NCBI GenBank assembly: GCA_905201895.1
Contig: CAJKPX010000001.1
Location: forward strand, 60,977 to 124,976
DNA from: an uncultured Eubacteriales bacterium
GTDB lineage: Bacteria > Bacillota > Clostridia > Oscillospirales > CAG-272
Reading direction: 5' to 3'
Length of the DNA: 64,000 bases
Positions 16,949 through 25,973 of the stretch are shown here, in pieces; the stretch's first letter is position 1; each line of letters begins with the position of its first letter. Below the pieces are notes generated by a model that worked only from the letters and a program-made list of their open reading frames with translations, did not search any database and had not been told where the DNA came from. The position numbers and the translations under genes were made by a program.

Positions 16949-17617
16949 TTGATTATGAGAATGAGAAGAAAAAAGCACGGAGCCGAGCGAATTGCCGCGT
17001 GCTCCGAAATTCTGATTGAAATTCCCGAGCTACTCCCCGTTGATCCCGCCTCCTTTTTCTCCGCAAAAAAGCCAATCCATCTCGAAATCGGCTGCGGAAA
17101 GGGCGATTTTGCGGTTGGAATGGCAGCAAAGCATCCCGAGAGCAACTTTATTGCAATGGAGCGTGTGCCCGACGTTGCATGTCTCGCCCTGGAAAAGGCA
17201 ATGCGTGCGGCAGACAACCGCGAGGATAATCTGCGCTTTTTGATCGGAGATGCAAAAAATCTGACCGAATGGTTCCCACCGCACTCGGTTGAATGTATCT
17301 ATCTCAATTTCAGCGATCCCTGGCCCAAAAAGGGATACGCAAAGCGCCGCCTGACGCACGCAGGATTTTTAGAGCTTTATCGCTCGATTCTGATCCCCGG
17401 CGGTCTTTTGCGACTGAAAACCGATAACGAGGGACTGTTCGATTTCAGTCTGGAACAGTTTTCCGAGTGCGGTCTTGAAATTGAATGGCAAACACGCGAT
17501 CTGCACGCTTCCGAGAAGGCGTGCGGCAACGTCATGACCGAATACGAGCGTAATTTCTCCGAGCGCGGTCAGGTCATTTATTCCGCATGGGTACGCTTTC
17601 CCGCAAAAGGAGTGTGA
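16949..17617 (+). CDS. trmB: tRNA (guanine-N7-)-methyltransferase
   Basis: 222 residues. SAM-binding motif EIGCGKGDFAVGMA near residue 45, then LNFSDPWPKKGYAKRRLTH, the TrmB signature that contacts the tRNA, and LKTDNEGLFDF. It methylates G46 in the variable loop of tRNAs. TTG at 16949 is 8 nt after GAGAGG; an ATG at 16955, giving MRMRRKK as in many relatives, has a 14-nt spacing, so the start is uncertain by two codons. First gene of an operon with a nitroreductase, truB and a rhamnosidase. Confidence 0.95.
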   Translation: MIMRMRRKKHGAERIAACSEILIEIPELLPVDPASFFSAKKPIHLEIGCGKGDFAVGMAAKHPESNFIAMERVPDVACLALEKAMRAADNREDNLRFLIGDAKNLTEWFPPHSVECIYLNFSDPWPKKGYAKRRLTHAGFLELYRSILIPGGLLRLKTDNEGLFDFSLEQFSECGLEIEWQTRDLHASEKACGNVMTEYERNFSERGQVIYSAWVRFPAKGV

Positions 17618-17621
17618 CGGC

Positions 17622-18197
17622 ATGCTCAAGGACCTGATTTTGGCGTCCAGAAGCTACCGCAGCTTCGATCCATCGGTGAAAATCGACCGAAACAGTCTGC
17701 TCGATTGGGTGGACTGCGCACGCCTCTCGCCCTCCAGCATCAATCTGCAGATGCTCAAGTTCCGACTCGTGACCGACAGCGCAGAATGTAACTCGATGCT
17801 TAAGGGCACGCGTTGGGCAGGCAAGATCAAGGATCAAAGGCTACCGCCTGATGGACACGCGCCTGCGGCATATATCGTGATCTGTGCCGACAACCGCGTG
17901 ATCGCAACTGCCGAGAAATTTCAGAAGGACGTTGGCATCTGTGCGCAGTCGATCATGCTGGCAGCTGCGGAAGCGGGCTTTGGCGGATGCATGATCGGCT
18001 CGTTCTCCCCCGATGAGGTGGCGAGTATGCTCGCACTTCCCGATAGTGTGGTGCCGCAGCTGGTGCTTGCCCTCGGAAAGCCCGACGAGTGCGTTCGGAT
18101 CACCGATGCCGCAGAGGACGGATCGGTGACCTATTACCGCGAAAACGGTATCCATTACGTTCAAAAAAGAGCATTGAAGGATCTGATTCTCAAATGA
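17622..18197 (+). CDS. Nitroreductase family protein (FMN-dependent)
   Basis: 191 residues, the size of compact nitroreductases. N-terminal SRSYRSFDPS holds the conserved Arg-x-x-Arg of the FMN phosphate site; LSPSSINLQMLKF follows, and AAEAGFGGCMIGSF supplies the glycine-rich FMN loop. Such proteins reduce nitroaromatics, quinones or flavins with NAD(P)H; true substrate unknown. It begins 4 nt after trmB and its stop overlaps the truB ATG by 4 nt (ATGA), so it is translationally coupled to tRNA modification genes without an evident functional link. Confidence 0.88.
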   Translation: MLKDLILASRSYRSFDPSVKIDRNSLLDWVDCARLSPSSINLQMLKFRLVTDSAECNSMLKGTRWAGKIKDQRLPPDGHAPAAYIVICADNRVIATAEKFQKDVGICAQSIMLAAAEAGFGGCMIGSFSPDEVASMLALPDSVVPQLVLALGKPDECVRITDAAEDGSVTYYRENGIHYVQKRALKDLILK

Positions 18198-19120
18198 AAA
18201 AGACGAATGAAAAAGATGAGATTTCGGGCGTTCTGATCGTGCGGAAGCACATGGGCGTCACCTCACACGATATTGTGAACAAAATCCGCCGCCTTTACGG
18301 CACGCGCCGCGTTGGGCATACGGGCACTCTTGATCCGATGGCAACGGGAGTTTTGGTAGTGCTGATCGGCAGAGCCGCAAAGGCAGCCGAATATCTTGCA
18401 ACCGACTCCAAGCGCTATCGCGCACGCTTGCGCCTCGGCATCACCACCGACACTGAAGACACCACGGGAGAGGTTCTCACCCGCTCCGCGCAGCTGCCAA
18501 ATAATACCGAGCTACAAGCAATTTTGCCTGGATTTCGCGGCAAAATCCAACAAATTCCGCCGATGTACAGTGCCTTGAAGGTGAACGGACGCAAGCTGGT
18601 TGATCTGGCGCGCGAGGGCGTTGTGATTGAGCGACAGGCTCGCGAGATCGAAGTTTTCGCGCTTTCTGCAGAGCTGACCGACACGCCGTCGGATTACATT
18701 CTGGAGGTGCATTGCTCGGGCGGAACCTATATCCGCACGCTCTGTGCCGACATCGGTGCGGCTCTTGGATGCGGCGGAGCAATGGCTGAGCTGGAGCGCA
18801 CCGAAACGGGTGGCTTTTCAATCGAGCAGGCTTACACGGTCGATCAGCTTGAGGCAATGCAGCCCGAGGAGCGCGCCGCGTTGCTCATTCCAACAGAATC
18901 GCTCTTTCTCCCCTACCCTGCCGTAACGCTCCCCACCTTTTATGAGCGGCTCTGTCGCAGCGGATGTGAGATCTATCTCAAAAAAATACGGCAATCGCTT
19001 GATATTGGTGTACGTGTCCGTCTTTACACCGAGCAAGGACTATTCTTTGCCCTCGGCGAGGTGCGAGAATACCCCGACGGTGCGGCAATCAAAGCGATCA
19101 AAACATTCTCTTTGGATTAA
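18194..19120 (+). CDS. truB: tRNA pseudouridine(55) synthase
   Basis: 308 residues from the ATG that overlaps the preceding stop. Visible: VRKHMGVTSHDIV, the catalytic-Asp motif GHTGTLDPMATGVL, IPPMYSALKVNG and SGGTYIRTLCADIG. TruB isomerises U55 of the T-psi-C loop in elongator tRNAs. The frame stays open about 105 nt further upstream inside the nitroreductase gene, but no ribosome site supports a longer form. Immediately followed by the GH78 gene. Confidence 0.96.
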   Translation: MKKTNEKDEISGVLIVRKHMGVTSHDIVNKIRRLYGTRRVGHTGTLDPMATGVLVVLIGRAAKAAEYLATDSKRYRARLRLGITTDTEDTTGEVLTRSAQLPNNTELQAILPGFRGKIQQIPPMYSALKVNGRKLVDLAREGVVIERQAREIEVFALSAELTDTPSDYILEVHCSGGTYIRTLCADIGAALGCGGAMAELERTETGGFSIEQAYTVDQLEAMQPEERAALLIPTESLFLPYPAVTLPTFYERLCRSGCEIYLKKIRQSLDIGVRVRLYTEQGLFFALGEVREYPDGAAIKAIKTFSLD

Positions 19121-19139
19121 CCAAGAAAAGGAGCATCAA

Positions 19140-21347
19140 ATGACTCAGTCAGATTTTTTCGGGACTGCAAAATGGGTAGGAGTCTCCGAGCGCGCGAGCG
19201 ACACCTTTTCGGTTTTGCGCGGTCACTTTTTGATTGAACGCGCAGATCGAGTGACACTCAACGTGCTTGGACTCGGATTTTTCAAATGCTATATCAACGG
19301 AATATGCGTCAACCCCGACACGTTTCTGCCGCTTTCCTCCGATTTTGAGAGCGGATGCGATCCGATTGATGAGGAGCTTTCGGGGCATCGGGTATACGTG
19401 CCCTCTTTCGATATCACTCCGCTTGTCCGTGCGGGTGACAACGTGATCGCGATCCACTTCGGCGGCGGCTGGGACACCCATCCCAGCCGTACCTTCGGTC
19501 TGCCAAAGGCGATCTACCGCATCATGGCTGAGAATGAAGGAAAAATCGCCTTTTTTGAGTCGGACGAGACCTGTCGAATTGGAGGTTCCTTTGTGGAGTC
19601 CTACCAATTTGTCCGCTATGAAAAACACGATTACCGCATCGAGGACGCTTGGAAAAGCCTTGATTTTGATGACCGTGCGTGGAAATTCGCCACGGTATGC
19701 GAGGGACTTGACACCGAATATTGCAGCACGGACTGCCCTGCTGACGCACTCATTCGCACGCTTGAGCCAAAGCGTATTGGAAACGGTGCGGAGGGCATTG
19801 TTTACGATTGCGGCATCAACACCTCGGGCTATCCCGTGCTCACGCTCCAAGCCGCACGCGGCGAGCGCGTTTGTATCCGTTTTTCGGAGGCGCTCGCGCC
19901 AAACGGAACACTCGATCCCACCCACATGCACAAGCAGGAGTTCTCAATCGTTTCCGGCGGTGCGTGCGACCGCACCGTCCAGCCTGAATTCACCTGGTTT
20001 GGCTTTCGGTATTTTGAGGTGATTGGCAATGCAACTCCAATCGGCGTCAAGGAAATCCACGCCGATATTTCACCGAGCTCCTCCTTCACCTGCGACAATG
20101 AAACGCTCAATTGGATCTATCGCACCTTTTTGCATACCATGCTCACAAATATGCACACGGGACATCCATCGGATTGCCCACATCTTGAGCGCCGAGGCTA
20201 CACGGGCGACGGGCAGTTGACCTGCCACGCCGTGCTGACCACGCTCAACGCGAAAAGCTTTTACGAGAAATGGCTGCAGGATATCGCTGATTCCCAGGAC
20301 AAGCTCACGGGACATATTCAGTACACCGCCCCCTATCTGAGAAGCGGTGGCGGGCCCGGCGGCTGGGGCTGCGCGATCATTGAGGTCGCCTATCAGCTCT
20401 ACTGTCACTACGGTGATCGGGAAATTTTATCCCGCTACTATGAAAACATGCGTCGGTATCTCGACTATCTCGATGCGCATTCCGAGTTTGAACTCGTGAC
20501 GAGCGATAAGGATGGGGAGTGGTGTTTGGGCGACTGGTGCGGTCCCAATATTCTCTACCCCGAGCTTGAGATCCTCTCTCATCGCCAGCAGGTCATGCTC
20601 CCCGCTCCGATGGTGAACACTTATTTTATGGTCAAGTCCCTCGGCAGAATGTGCGAGATCGCGCGGGTCATCGGAAGGGACTCCGACGTGCGCGAATACG
20701 AAGAAAAAGCAGCGTTGCGCAAGAACGCGATCCGTGCCGCCTATTTCAACACCTTTGACGGCAATTTCATCATGAACGTGCAAGGTGCCAACACATATGC
20801 CGTTGATCTGGGACTTGGAAATGAAAAAACCTACCCCAACACAGTTGCATACTATAAAAAGCTTGGGCACTACGACACAGGAATTTTTGCAACCGATATT
20901 CTCACCCGCATCCTTTTTGAGCGCGGAGACGCCGATCTGGCGCTCGATCTGCTCACAAACAACGGTGCGCAGGGCTTTGCACATTGGAAGGAAAATGGAG
21001 CCACGACCTTTCACGAATACTGGGACAGCAACCGCAGTCGATCTCACAACCATCCCATGTTTGGCGCTCCCGTTGCCTATTTCTTTGAGTATCTGTTGGG
21101 AATCCGTCAAGCCTCTGGCTCGGCAGGCTACAAAAGCCTCGTGATCGCACCGCAGGGTGTTTCGCGCTTCGATTTTATGCGAGGATCAATGCAAACGCCG
21201 CACGGCAACGTTTCGGTAGAATACAAAAAGCAGGCAGACGGCATACATTTTTCGGTGCACGTGCCAAGCGGCGTGCGTGCGCAATTCCAATACAACGGAC
21301 GTCAAATTGACTTGATCGGCGGCAAGACGGCAAGCTTTACGCTTTGA
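19140..21347 (+). CDS. GH78 alpha-L-rhamnosidase, cytoplasmic
   Basis: 735 residues from the ATG after AAAGGAG. An N-terminal beta-sandwich (about 1-330) precedes an (alpha/alpha)6 barrel. Residues around 345 read SDCPHLERRGYTGDGQ, the GH78 block CPxxExxGYTGD carrying the general-acid Glu; later WGDW-like EWCLGDWCG and ATTFHEYWDS match the second catalytic region. Such enzymes remove terminal alpha-L-rhamnose from pectin side chains or plant glycosides. No signal peptide, so it acts on imported oligosaccharides. It is 19 nt from truB and ends at a strong terminator; no rhamnose catabolic gene is nearby. Confidence 0.9.
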   Translation: MTQSDFFGTAKWVGVSERASDTFSVLRGHFLIERADRVTLNVLGLGFFKCYINGICVNPDTFLPLSSDFESGCDPIDEELSGHRVYVPSFDITPLVRAGDNVIAIHFGGGWDTHPSRTFGLPKAIYRIMAENEGKIAFFESDETCRIGGSFVESYQFVRYEKHDYRIEDAWKSLDFDDRAWKFATVCEGLDTEYCSTDCPADALIRTLEPKRIGNGAEGIVYDCGINTSGYPVLTLQAARGERVCIRFSEALAPNGTLDPTHMHKQEFSIVSGGACDRTVQPEFTWFGFRYFEVIGNATPIGVKEIHADISPSSSFTCDNETLNWIYRTFLHTMLTNMHTGHPSDCPHLERRGYTGDGQLTCHAVLTTLNAKSFYEKWLQDIADSQDKLTGHIQYTAPYLRSGGGPGGWGCAIIEVAYQLYCHYGDREILSRYYENMRRYLDYLDAHSEFELVTSDKDGEWCLGDWCGPNILYPELEILSHRQQVMLPAPMVNTYFMVKSLGRMCEIARVIGRDSDVREYEEKAALRKNAIRAAYFNTFDGNFIMNVQGANTYAVDLGLGNEKTYPNTVAYYKKLGHYDTGIFATDILTRILFERGDADLALDLLTNNGAQGFAHWKENGATTFHEYWDSNRSRSHNHPMFGAPVAYFFEYLLGIRQASGSAGYKSLVIAPQGVSRFDFMRGSMQTPHGNVSVEYKKQADGIHFSVHVPSGVRAQFQYNGRQIDLIGGKTASFTL

Positions 21348-21355
21348 TTTAAACC

Positions 21356-21399
21356 AAAAAGAGAGACACTCGGCATCAGCCGATCGTCTCTCTCTTTTT
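21356..21399. terminator. Bidirectional intrinsic terminator
   Basis: AAAAAGAGAGAC ... GTCTCTCTCTTTTT with an inner CGGCATCAGCCG hairpin. It serves GH78 (+) and the DUF1836 gene (-). Confidence 0.88.
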
Positions 21400-21416
21400 G
21401 TTATATCCTTTTATGA

Positions 21417-21992
21417 TCAGCCCTCAAGCTTTTCGAGAAGCCCCGTTGCATGCTGCTTGATGAGCGCGGCATAATAGGTGACAACGATCACCTCAAGTGC
21501 ATGGTTGAGGCGATCGCGTGCACCCGGCACGGGCTCGGTGTAGTCTGCCGTAACAGCCTCTACTGCGGTGTGAACCGAGGAGAGCGAGCAGGATGTGTCC
21601 ATCATGTTTTGAAGAATTCTGCAAATATAGTCATACAGAATCGAATCCGAGATGATATCGTCGGAGGCATCGCCCACCTTACCGTTGATGTAATGGATCA
21701 AAAATGCGATCTTATCGAGCTGCATACAGGAGCGCAGCATATTGATGATTAGAATGTGCGCCACCTGATCAATATCGTATTTTTTCAGCTTACTGTTAAC
21801 CACCCAGCCGCGCTTGGTCCAGTTTTGCAGGGTGGAGCTGTCAATTCCCGAGATATCACGAATTTGCGTGAGCATCACGCCGTCACTGATGAAAAAGACC
21901 TTTCGCAAAAATTCAAGTCCCGTGAGGTTGTCCATGTCCGACTTTTTGAGCTTGGTTCCGGGGATATAGTCATCGTGAAACTTCAGTATCAA
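21417..21992 (-). CDS. DUF1836 domain protein, putative DNA-binding regulator
   Basis: 191 residues from the TTG at 21992. The central part, ISGIDSSTLQNWTKRGWV then KKYDIDQVAHILIINMLRSCM, matches DUF1836, a Bacillota family with a MerR-like helix-turn-helix. The frame is open up to an ATG at 22043, but that codon lies in the -10 hexamer of a good promoter, and an ATG at 22016 has no ribosome site; TTG at 21992 has GGAG 8 nt before it. The C-terminal half is alpha-helical. Likely a transcription regulator with unknown targets, perhaps its own promoter, which carries inverted repeats. Confidence 0.8.
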   Translation of the reverse strand: MILKFHDDYIPGTKLKKSDMDNLTGLEFLRKVFFISDGVMLTQIRDISGIDSSTLQNWTKRGWVVNSKLKKYDIDQVAHILIINMLRSCMQLDKIAFLIHYINGKVGDASDDIISDSILYDYICRILQNMMDTSCSLSSVHTAVEAVTADYTEPVPGARDRLNHALEVIVVTYYAALIKQHATGLLEKLEG

Positions 21993-22033
21993 AGCATTTT
22001 CTCCTTTTTTCTTCATTTCTTTTTTACGCATAT

Positions 22034-22062
22034 ATTTTATCATGCAATCGCTTGATTGTCAA
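22034..22062 (-). promoter_or_regulatory. Sigma-A promoter for the DUF1836 gene
   Basis: Minus strand TTGACA (22062-22057), 17-bp spacer, TAAAAT (22039-22034). The -35 is part of the inverted repeat CTTGA-TTG-TCAAG (22051-22063). Confidence 0.8.
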
Positions 22063-22107
22063 GTGTTTTTTTATGAATGTTAAATATTTTTTTGTGAAAA
22101 TATTTTC

Positions 22108-22131
22108 GTTTGATTGTATTATCAAACGGTC
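22108..22131. repeat. Inverted repeat upstream of the DUF1836 promoter
   Basis: CGTTTGAT-TGTATT-ATCAAACG, 8-bp arms with a 6-nt gap, about 45 bp upstream of the promoter -35. It shares TTGATTGT with the repeat over the -35, suggesting operator sites for one protein. Confidence 0.5.
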
Positions 22132-22157
22132 ATAAGGCTGTATCATGCAATAAAAAA

Positions 22158-22191
22158 GCGTCTGTTGAAGGCAAAAGCCCCCAACAGACGC
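22158..22191 (-). terminator. Terminator of the glgB-to-threonine-aldolase operon
   Basis: 10-bp stem GCGTCTGTTG / CAACAGACGC with a T-run on the minus strand (complement of TAAAAAA). The plus strand also has T8 after the stem. Confidence 0.88.
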
Positions 22192-22205
22192 CGTTTTTTT
22201 TGCAA

Positions 22206-23252
22206 TCAGGCGCGAAGCGACGCAAGAATCTCCTCAAAGCGTGCGATATCCTCTCGGCGCGTTGCCCAGCTCGTTGCAAAGCGCACAACGGTGTGAGAAT
22301 CGTCGTAGCGCTCCCAGAAGCCGAAGCGAACCTGCTCGGACAGTTTTTGGTAGGTCTTGTTATCCAGCACAATAAAAATCTGATTGGTTGGCGAATCGAG
22401 GAAGAAGGAATAGCCTGCCTCGGAGAAAATTTGCTTGAGCATCTCTGCCATTTCAATTGCGTGGCGGCTGATCTTAAAATAAAGATCATCGGTAAAAAGC
22501 GTATCAAACTGCACTCCGAGAAGTCGCCCCTTGGCAAGAAGCGCACCGTGCTGCTTGATCTTGGTGAAGAATTTTCTCGGTGCCCTACCCTCGGCAAAAA
22601 CAACCGCCTCTCCGCAAAGCGCACCCACCTTTGTGCCACCGATGTAGAAGGCATCGCAAAGCCGCGCCAAATCCGGCAAGGTCACGTCGGTTCCGTTTGC
22701 CATCAGACCGTATCCGAGGCGTGCACCGTCAAGATAGAGATAGAGGTGATTTTCTCTGCAAATTGTCGAGATTTTGGTCAGTTCCTCAAGGGTGTAGAGC
22801 GTGCCGTACTCTGTGGGATGCGAGATATAGACCATTCTCGGTTCCACCGTATGTTGATTGTTTGCGTCACCGTTGAAATCTGCAAGCAATCGCTCGAGCG
22901 CGTCAATGCGGATCTTTCCAAGCTCCTGCGCAATTCCAAGCACCTTGTGCCCCGTATATTCGATTGCTCCTGCTTCGTGACCGTTGATATGCCCCGTATG
23001 CGCGGCGATCACGCCTTCACAGGAGTCGAGCATCGTGTCGATCACAAGCTGGTTGGTCTGCGTACCGCCCGTGAGGAGAAAAACCTCAGAGCGCTCGCTT
23101 TGGCAGGCGGCGCGGATTTTCTCCTTTGCCGATTCGCAGTAACGGTCAACACCGTAGCCCGAAAGCTGCTCGTAATTCGTTTCTGCAAAGCGGCGCAGAA
23201 TCTCCTCGTGACAGCCCTCAATATAGTCGCTTTCAAAAGATAAGGTTTGCAT
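22206..23252 (-). CDS. Threonine aldolase family PLP enzyme
   Basis: 348 residues of the fold-type I beta-eliminating lyase group. Visible: LLTGGTQTNQLVIDTML (cofactor phosphate region), HINGHEAGAIEYTGHK, LYLDGARLGYGL with the Asp that pairs with the pyridine nitrogen, and YIGGTKVGALCGE with the PLP Lys. The low-specificity L-threonine aldolase reaction (threonine or allo-threonine to glycine and acetaldehyde) is the likely activity, though relatives act on other beta-hydroxy amino acids. It starts 27 nt after the ABC ATPase and closes the leftward operon before a strong terminator. Confidence 0.9.
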   Translation of the reverse strand: MQTLSFESDYIEGCHEEILRRFAETNYEQLSGYGVDRYCESAKEKIRAACQSERSEVFLLTGGTQTNQLVIDTMLDSCEGVIAAHTGHINGHEAGAIEYTGHKVLGIAQELGKIRIDALERLLADFNGDANNQHTVEPRMVYISHPTEYGTLYTLEELTKISTICRENHLYLYLDGARLGYGLMANGTDVTLPDLARLCDAFYIGGTKVGALCGEAVVFAEGRAPRKFFTKIKQHGALLAKGRLLGVQFDTLFTDDLYFKISRHAIEMAEMLKQIFSEAGYSFFLDSPTNQIFIVLDNKTYQKLSEQVRFGFWERYDDSHTVVRFATSWATRREDIARFEEILASLRA

Positions 23253-23279
23253 AATCTTTATTTCCTTTACTAATTATTT

Positions 23280-24032
23280 TTAATTTGATTGGCGAACGCC
23301 CCATATCTCGCCCGTGTAGCGCTCCACGCCAAAGGTTTCCTCGATATAGCGCCCCGCTAAGATCTCGGTAACGCTTCCCTGTTGGATCACGCTGCCGTCA
23401 CGCATTAAAAGGAGTCGGTCGGCATATTGCACGGCATCGGCAATGCGATGCATCACGGCAAGCACGGTTTTTCCGTGCTTTTCATTAAGCGTTTTCAGAA
23501 TTTCCAAAATTCGAGCTTGGTTTTGCGCGTCGAGATGCGCGGTCGGCTCGTCCAGAACGATCACGGGTGTATCTTGAACAAACGCCATTGCCAGATAAGC
23601 GCGGCGTAATTCTCCGCCCGAGATACGGTCAAGCGTGGAGGATCGCAGAGCGTTGAGCTCAAACAGCTCCATTGCCTGCTCCATGCGTCCGTGATCGCCC
23701 TCATTGAGCCGTTCGCCAAGTGTATGATACGGAAGTCTGCCGAATGCAAGCAGGTCCTCCACCGTGATCGAGGCACGAGCCGGAAGCTGCGGAACGATTG
23801 AGAGCATCCTTGCACGGTCCTTTGCCGCAAGGCTTGACAAAGGCTTGTCGCCAAGCAGAATCTCGCCGTGATAAGAGATAATCCCGGAAAGCGTAGACAC
23901 AAGCGTGGTCTTTCCCGCCCCATTCTGACCAAGCAGAACGCTGAAGGAGCCATTCGGCACCTCAGCGGAAAGATTTTTCAGGACGTCACGCCCTCCAAGT
24001 TTAACAGACAGATTTTTAATCGAAATTCTCAA
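23280..24032 (-). CDS. Iron-chelate/cobalamin-type ABC transporter, ATP-binding protein
   Basis: 250 residues with Walker A GQNGAGKTTL near residue 37, signature SGGELRRAYLAMA, Walker B VIVLDEPTAHLD and the H-loop VMHRI. The overall sequence is of the FecE/FhuC/BtuD kind, which drives uptake of siderophores, haem or cobalamin. Its ATG overlaps the permease stop by 4 nt. No B12 riboswitch or Fur-box-like palindrome is evident upstream of the operon, so the ligand is undecided. Confidence 0.93.
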   Translation of the reverse strand: MRISIKNLSVKLGGRDVLKNLSAEVPNGSFSVLLGQNGAGKTTLVSTLSGIISYHGEILLGDKPLSSLAAKDRARMLSIVPQLPARASITVEDLLAFGRLPYHTLGERLNEGDHGRMEQAMELFELNALRSSTLDRISGGELRRAYLAMAFVQDTPVIVLDEPTAHLDAQNQARILEILKTLNEKHGKTVLAVMHRIADAVQYADRLLLMRDGSVIQQGSVTEILAGRYIEETFGVERYTGEIWGVRQSN

Positions 24033-25054
24033 AGCAGGTCACCCCGCCTTCTTTTTTGCATCAAAAAAACCAGAAAAAAGGGAGCGCCAAGGCATGCCAT
24101 CGTAATTCCAACGGGAATTTCGCTCGGTGCCAAAATGACCCTGCCGAGCAAATCGGCAAGTAGGACGAGAATTGCACCCATGAGCGCCGAGTTTCCGAGC
24201 AGATAGGCGGTGTGATTTCCTGTCAGCCGACGTGCGAAGTTCGGCACGATCAGTCCCACAAAGCCCAAAAGCCCCGCGAAGCTGACAACCGCTGCTGCGC
24301 TTGCAGACGCACAAAGAATCGCGATCATGCGTATGCGCCGAACGGGAACACCGAGCGATGCGGCGGTGAGATCTCCGAGCGGAAGGGTGTTGATTTGCTT
24401 TGAGAAAAGCAGCGAGAGTGCAAGTGCCGCACCGATCATCATGGCGGGGGGCAAAAGCTCGCGTATCGAAACGTTGGCACAGGAGCCAACCGAAAATGCG
24501 TGATAGGAGGACATGACGTCATCCCGTAAAAGCGTGAAGAAGGAAATGAAAGCGCTAAAAAGAGCTCCCAACGCAATGCCTGCCAGCACGAATGTGCTTT
24601 TCGCATTTCCGAGCGCATGGGAAATAAAGAGAATGAGACAGGTTACCGCAAACGCACCGCAAAATGCCGCGAGTGGCATCCATCGGCTCAAGGTTGGTGC
24701 AACAGCAAGGAGCAGCACCACGAAAAAGCCTGCGCCTTGATTGACACCGATCAGGCTCGGACCCGCGAGTGCATTGTCGGTAACAGTTTGCAAAAGCACG
24801 CCCGAAATTGCCAAGCCAACACCCGAAAGTGCGCATGCAAGAATGCGCGGCAAGCGGATCGAATATAGGATCAGGATATCGGTTTTATTATCACTTTTTC
24901 CGAAAAGTGCTGAGAAAAAAGCCTTTGGCGTAAGACTGACACTGCCAAAATACCATGACAAAAGAAATGCTGCAAGCAGACAAAGCGACAGGATCAGAAG
25001 CCCCTTGGGTGTTTGAAAAAGAGGTTTTTCAGCCCTACTGCGCGTCGTTCCCAT
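24029..25054 (-). CDS. FecCD-type ABC transporter permease
   Basis: 341 residues with eight to ten membrane spans. Markers: LPRILACALSGVGLAISGVLLQ, NALAGPSLIGVNQGAGFF, FAGLLGFVGLIVPNFARRL and a PSEIPVGI motif near the C-terminus, all typical of FecCD/BtuC permeases. The ATG at 25054 follows GGAGGAG and overlaps the binding-protein stop by 20 nt; the frame stays open upstream but that part overlaps the binding-protein gene and has no membrane start. It forms the channel for the lipoprotein-delivered ligand. Confidence 0.93.
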   Translation of the reverse strand: MGTTRSRAEKPLFQTPKGLLILSLCLLAAFLLSWYFGSVSLTPKAFFSALFGKSDNKTDILILYSIRLPRILACALSGVGLAISGVLLQTVTDNALAGPSLIGVNQGAGFFVVLLLAVAPTLSRWMPLAAFCGAFAVTCLILFISHALGNAKSTFVLAGIALGALFSAFISFFTLLRDDVMSSYHAFSVGSCANVSIRELLPPAMMIGAALALSLLFSKQINTLPLGDLTAASLGVPVRRIRMIAILCASASAAAVVSFAGLLGFVGLIVPNFARRLTGNHTAYLLGNSALMGAILVLLADLLGRVILAPSEIPVGITMACLGAPFFLVFLMQKRRRGDLL

Positions 25055-25973
25055 AAAGAATCTCCTCCAGATAAGCGTAGGCATCGCCCCACGCCTGATT
25101 GGGCTTATACTGAAATCCGTCCTTGGGTAAAAAGCAGTAGCGCTTCTCCCGAACGGCACGCAAGCTGCTCCATGCCTCCTCAGCAAACATAGCCTCGATA
25201 TTGGCGATTGCCGCTGCTTCGCTTCCCATCGTGGAAATAAAAATAAAATCGGGATCCTCACGGAGAACAGCCTCAATGCTGAGTCCGTCCAGCAAAACGG
25301 GGGCGGAATCGGCGATATTGCGTGTATTCAGGTCGGCAAGCATATCGCATACGAAATGATCGCCCGCAACCTTTGCCCTTGCAACCGATGCACCCGCGCG
25401 GATAAAGAGAATTTTCGGTCCTGCCGTGCTTCGGTCAACCGACGAGAGTATCTGCTGGATTTTTTGCGAGACCGCCATGCCGTGGAGCTCATACGCCTCT
25501 CGGTTTCCCGTGATACGCGTGCAAATATCAAGCATATGCAGATAGTCCTCAAAGGAGTCCACACGGAAAAACGCAATCGGGATTTCCGCTGCCTGCAGAG
25601 CCTCTGCGCAGGCAAGCTGCGCGTCGATATCCGCCGAGGCGATCACAAAATCGGGGGCATAGGAAAGGAGCAGCTCGCGGTTGATGCTTTTGCCCGCATT
25701 GGAGTCAACGAGCAACGTGTCGGTATTGACCAATCCACGCTCGATGCTCTCGCCAACCGTGATTGCCGTTTTGCCGCCTGCAACCGTCCAGACCTCAACG
25801 TAGGAGGAAAACAGGACCGCCACGCGCCGTGGCTTTGAGGAAAGGCACACTTCCCTGCCAAGATCGTCCTTGAAGGTCAGATACGCAGCAGAAGGATCGC
25901 TTGTTGCCCCTCCGCAGGAGCAAGCCGACAGGCAGAGTGCCGCAAGCAGGATGTAGGATAAGAAACGACGCAT
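25035..25973 (-). CDS. Periplasmic-binding-type lipoprotein, iron-chelate/cobalamin class
   Basis: 312 residues. The N-terminus MRRFLSYILLAALCLSAC is a lipoprotein signal with lipobox LSAC and two further cysteines close by. The mature part is a class III binding protein with two lobes (KPRRVAVLFSSYVEVWTVAG, APDFVIASADID, ILFIRAGASVARAKV, PDFIFISTMGS). It should hand the chelate to the adjacent FecCD permease. It begins inside the stop of the siroheme reductase gene (TAATG), so the two are translated together, an unusual partner for this class. Confidence 0.92.
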   Translation of the reverse strand: MRRFLSYILLAALCLSACSCGGATSDPSAAYLTFKDDLGREVCLSSKPRRVAVLFSSYVEVWTVAGGKTAITVGESIERGLVNTDTLLVDSNAGKSINRELLLSYAPDFVIASADIDAQLACAEALQAAEIPIAFFRVDSFEDYLHMLDICTRITGNREAYELHGMAVSQKIQQILSSVDRSTAGPKILFIRAGASVARAKVAGDHFVCDMLADLNTRNIADSAPVLLDGLSIEAVLREDPDFIFISTMGSEAAAIANIEAMFAEEAWSSLRAVREKRYCFLPKDGFQYKPNQAWGDAYAYLEEILYGNDAQ

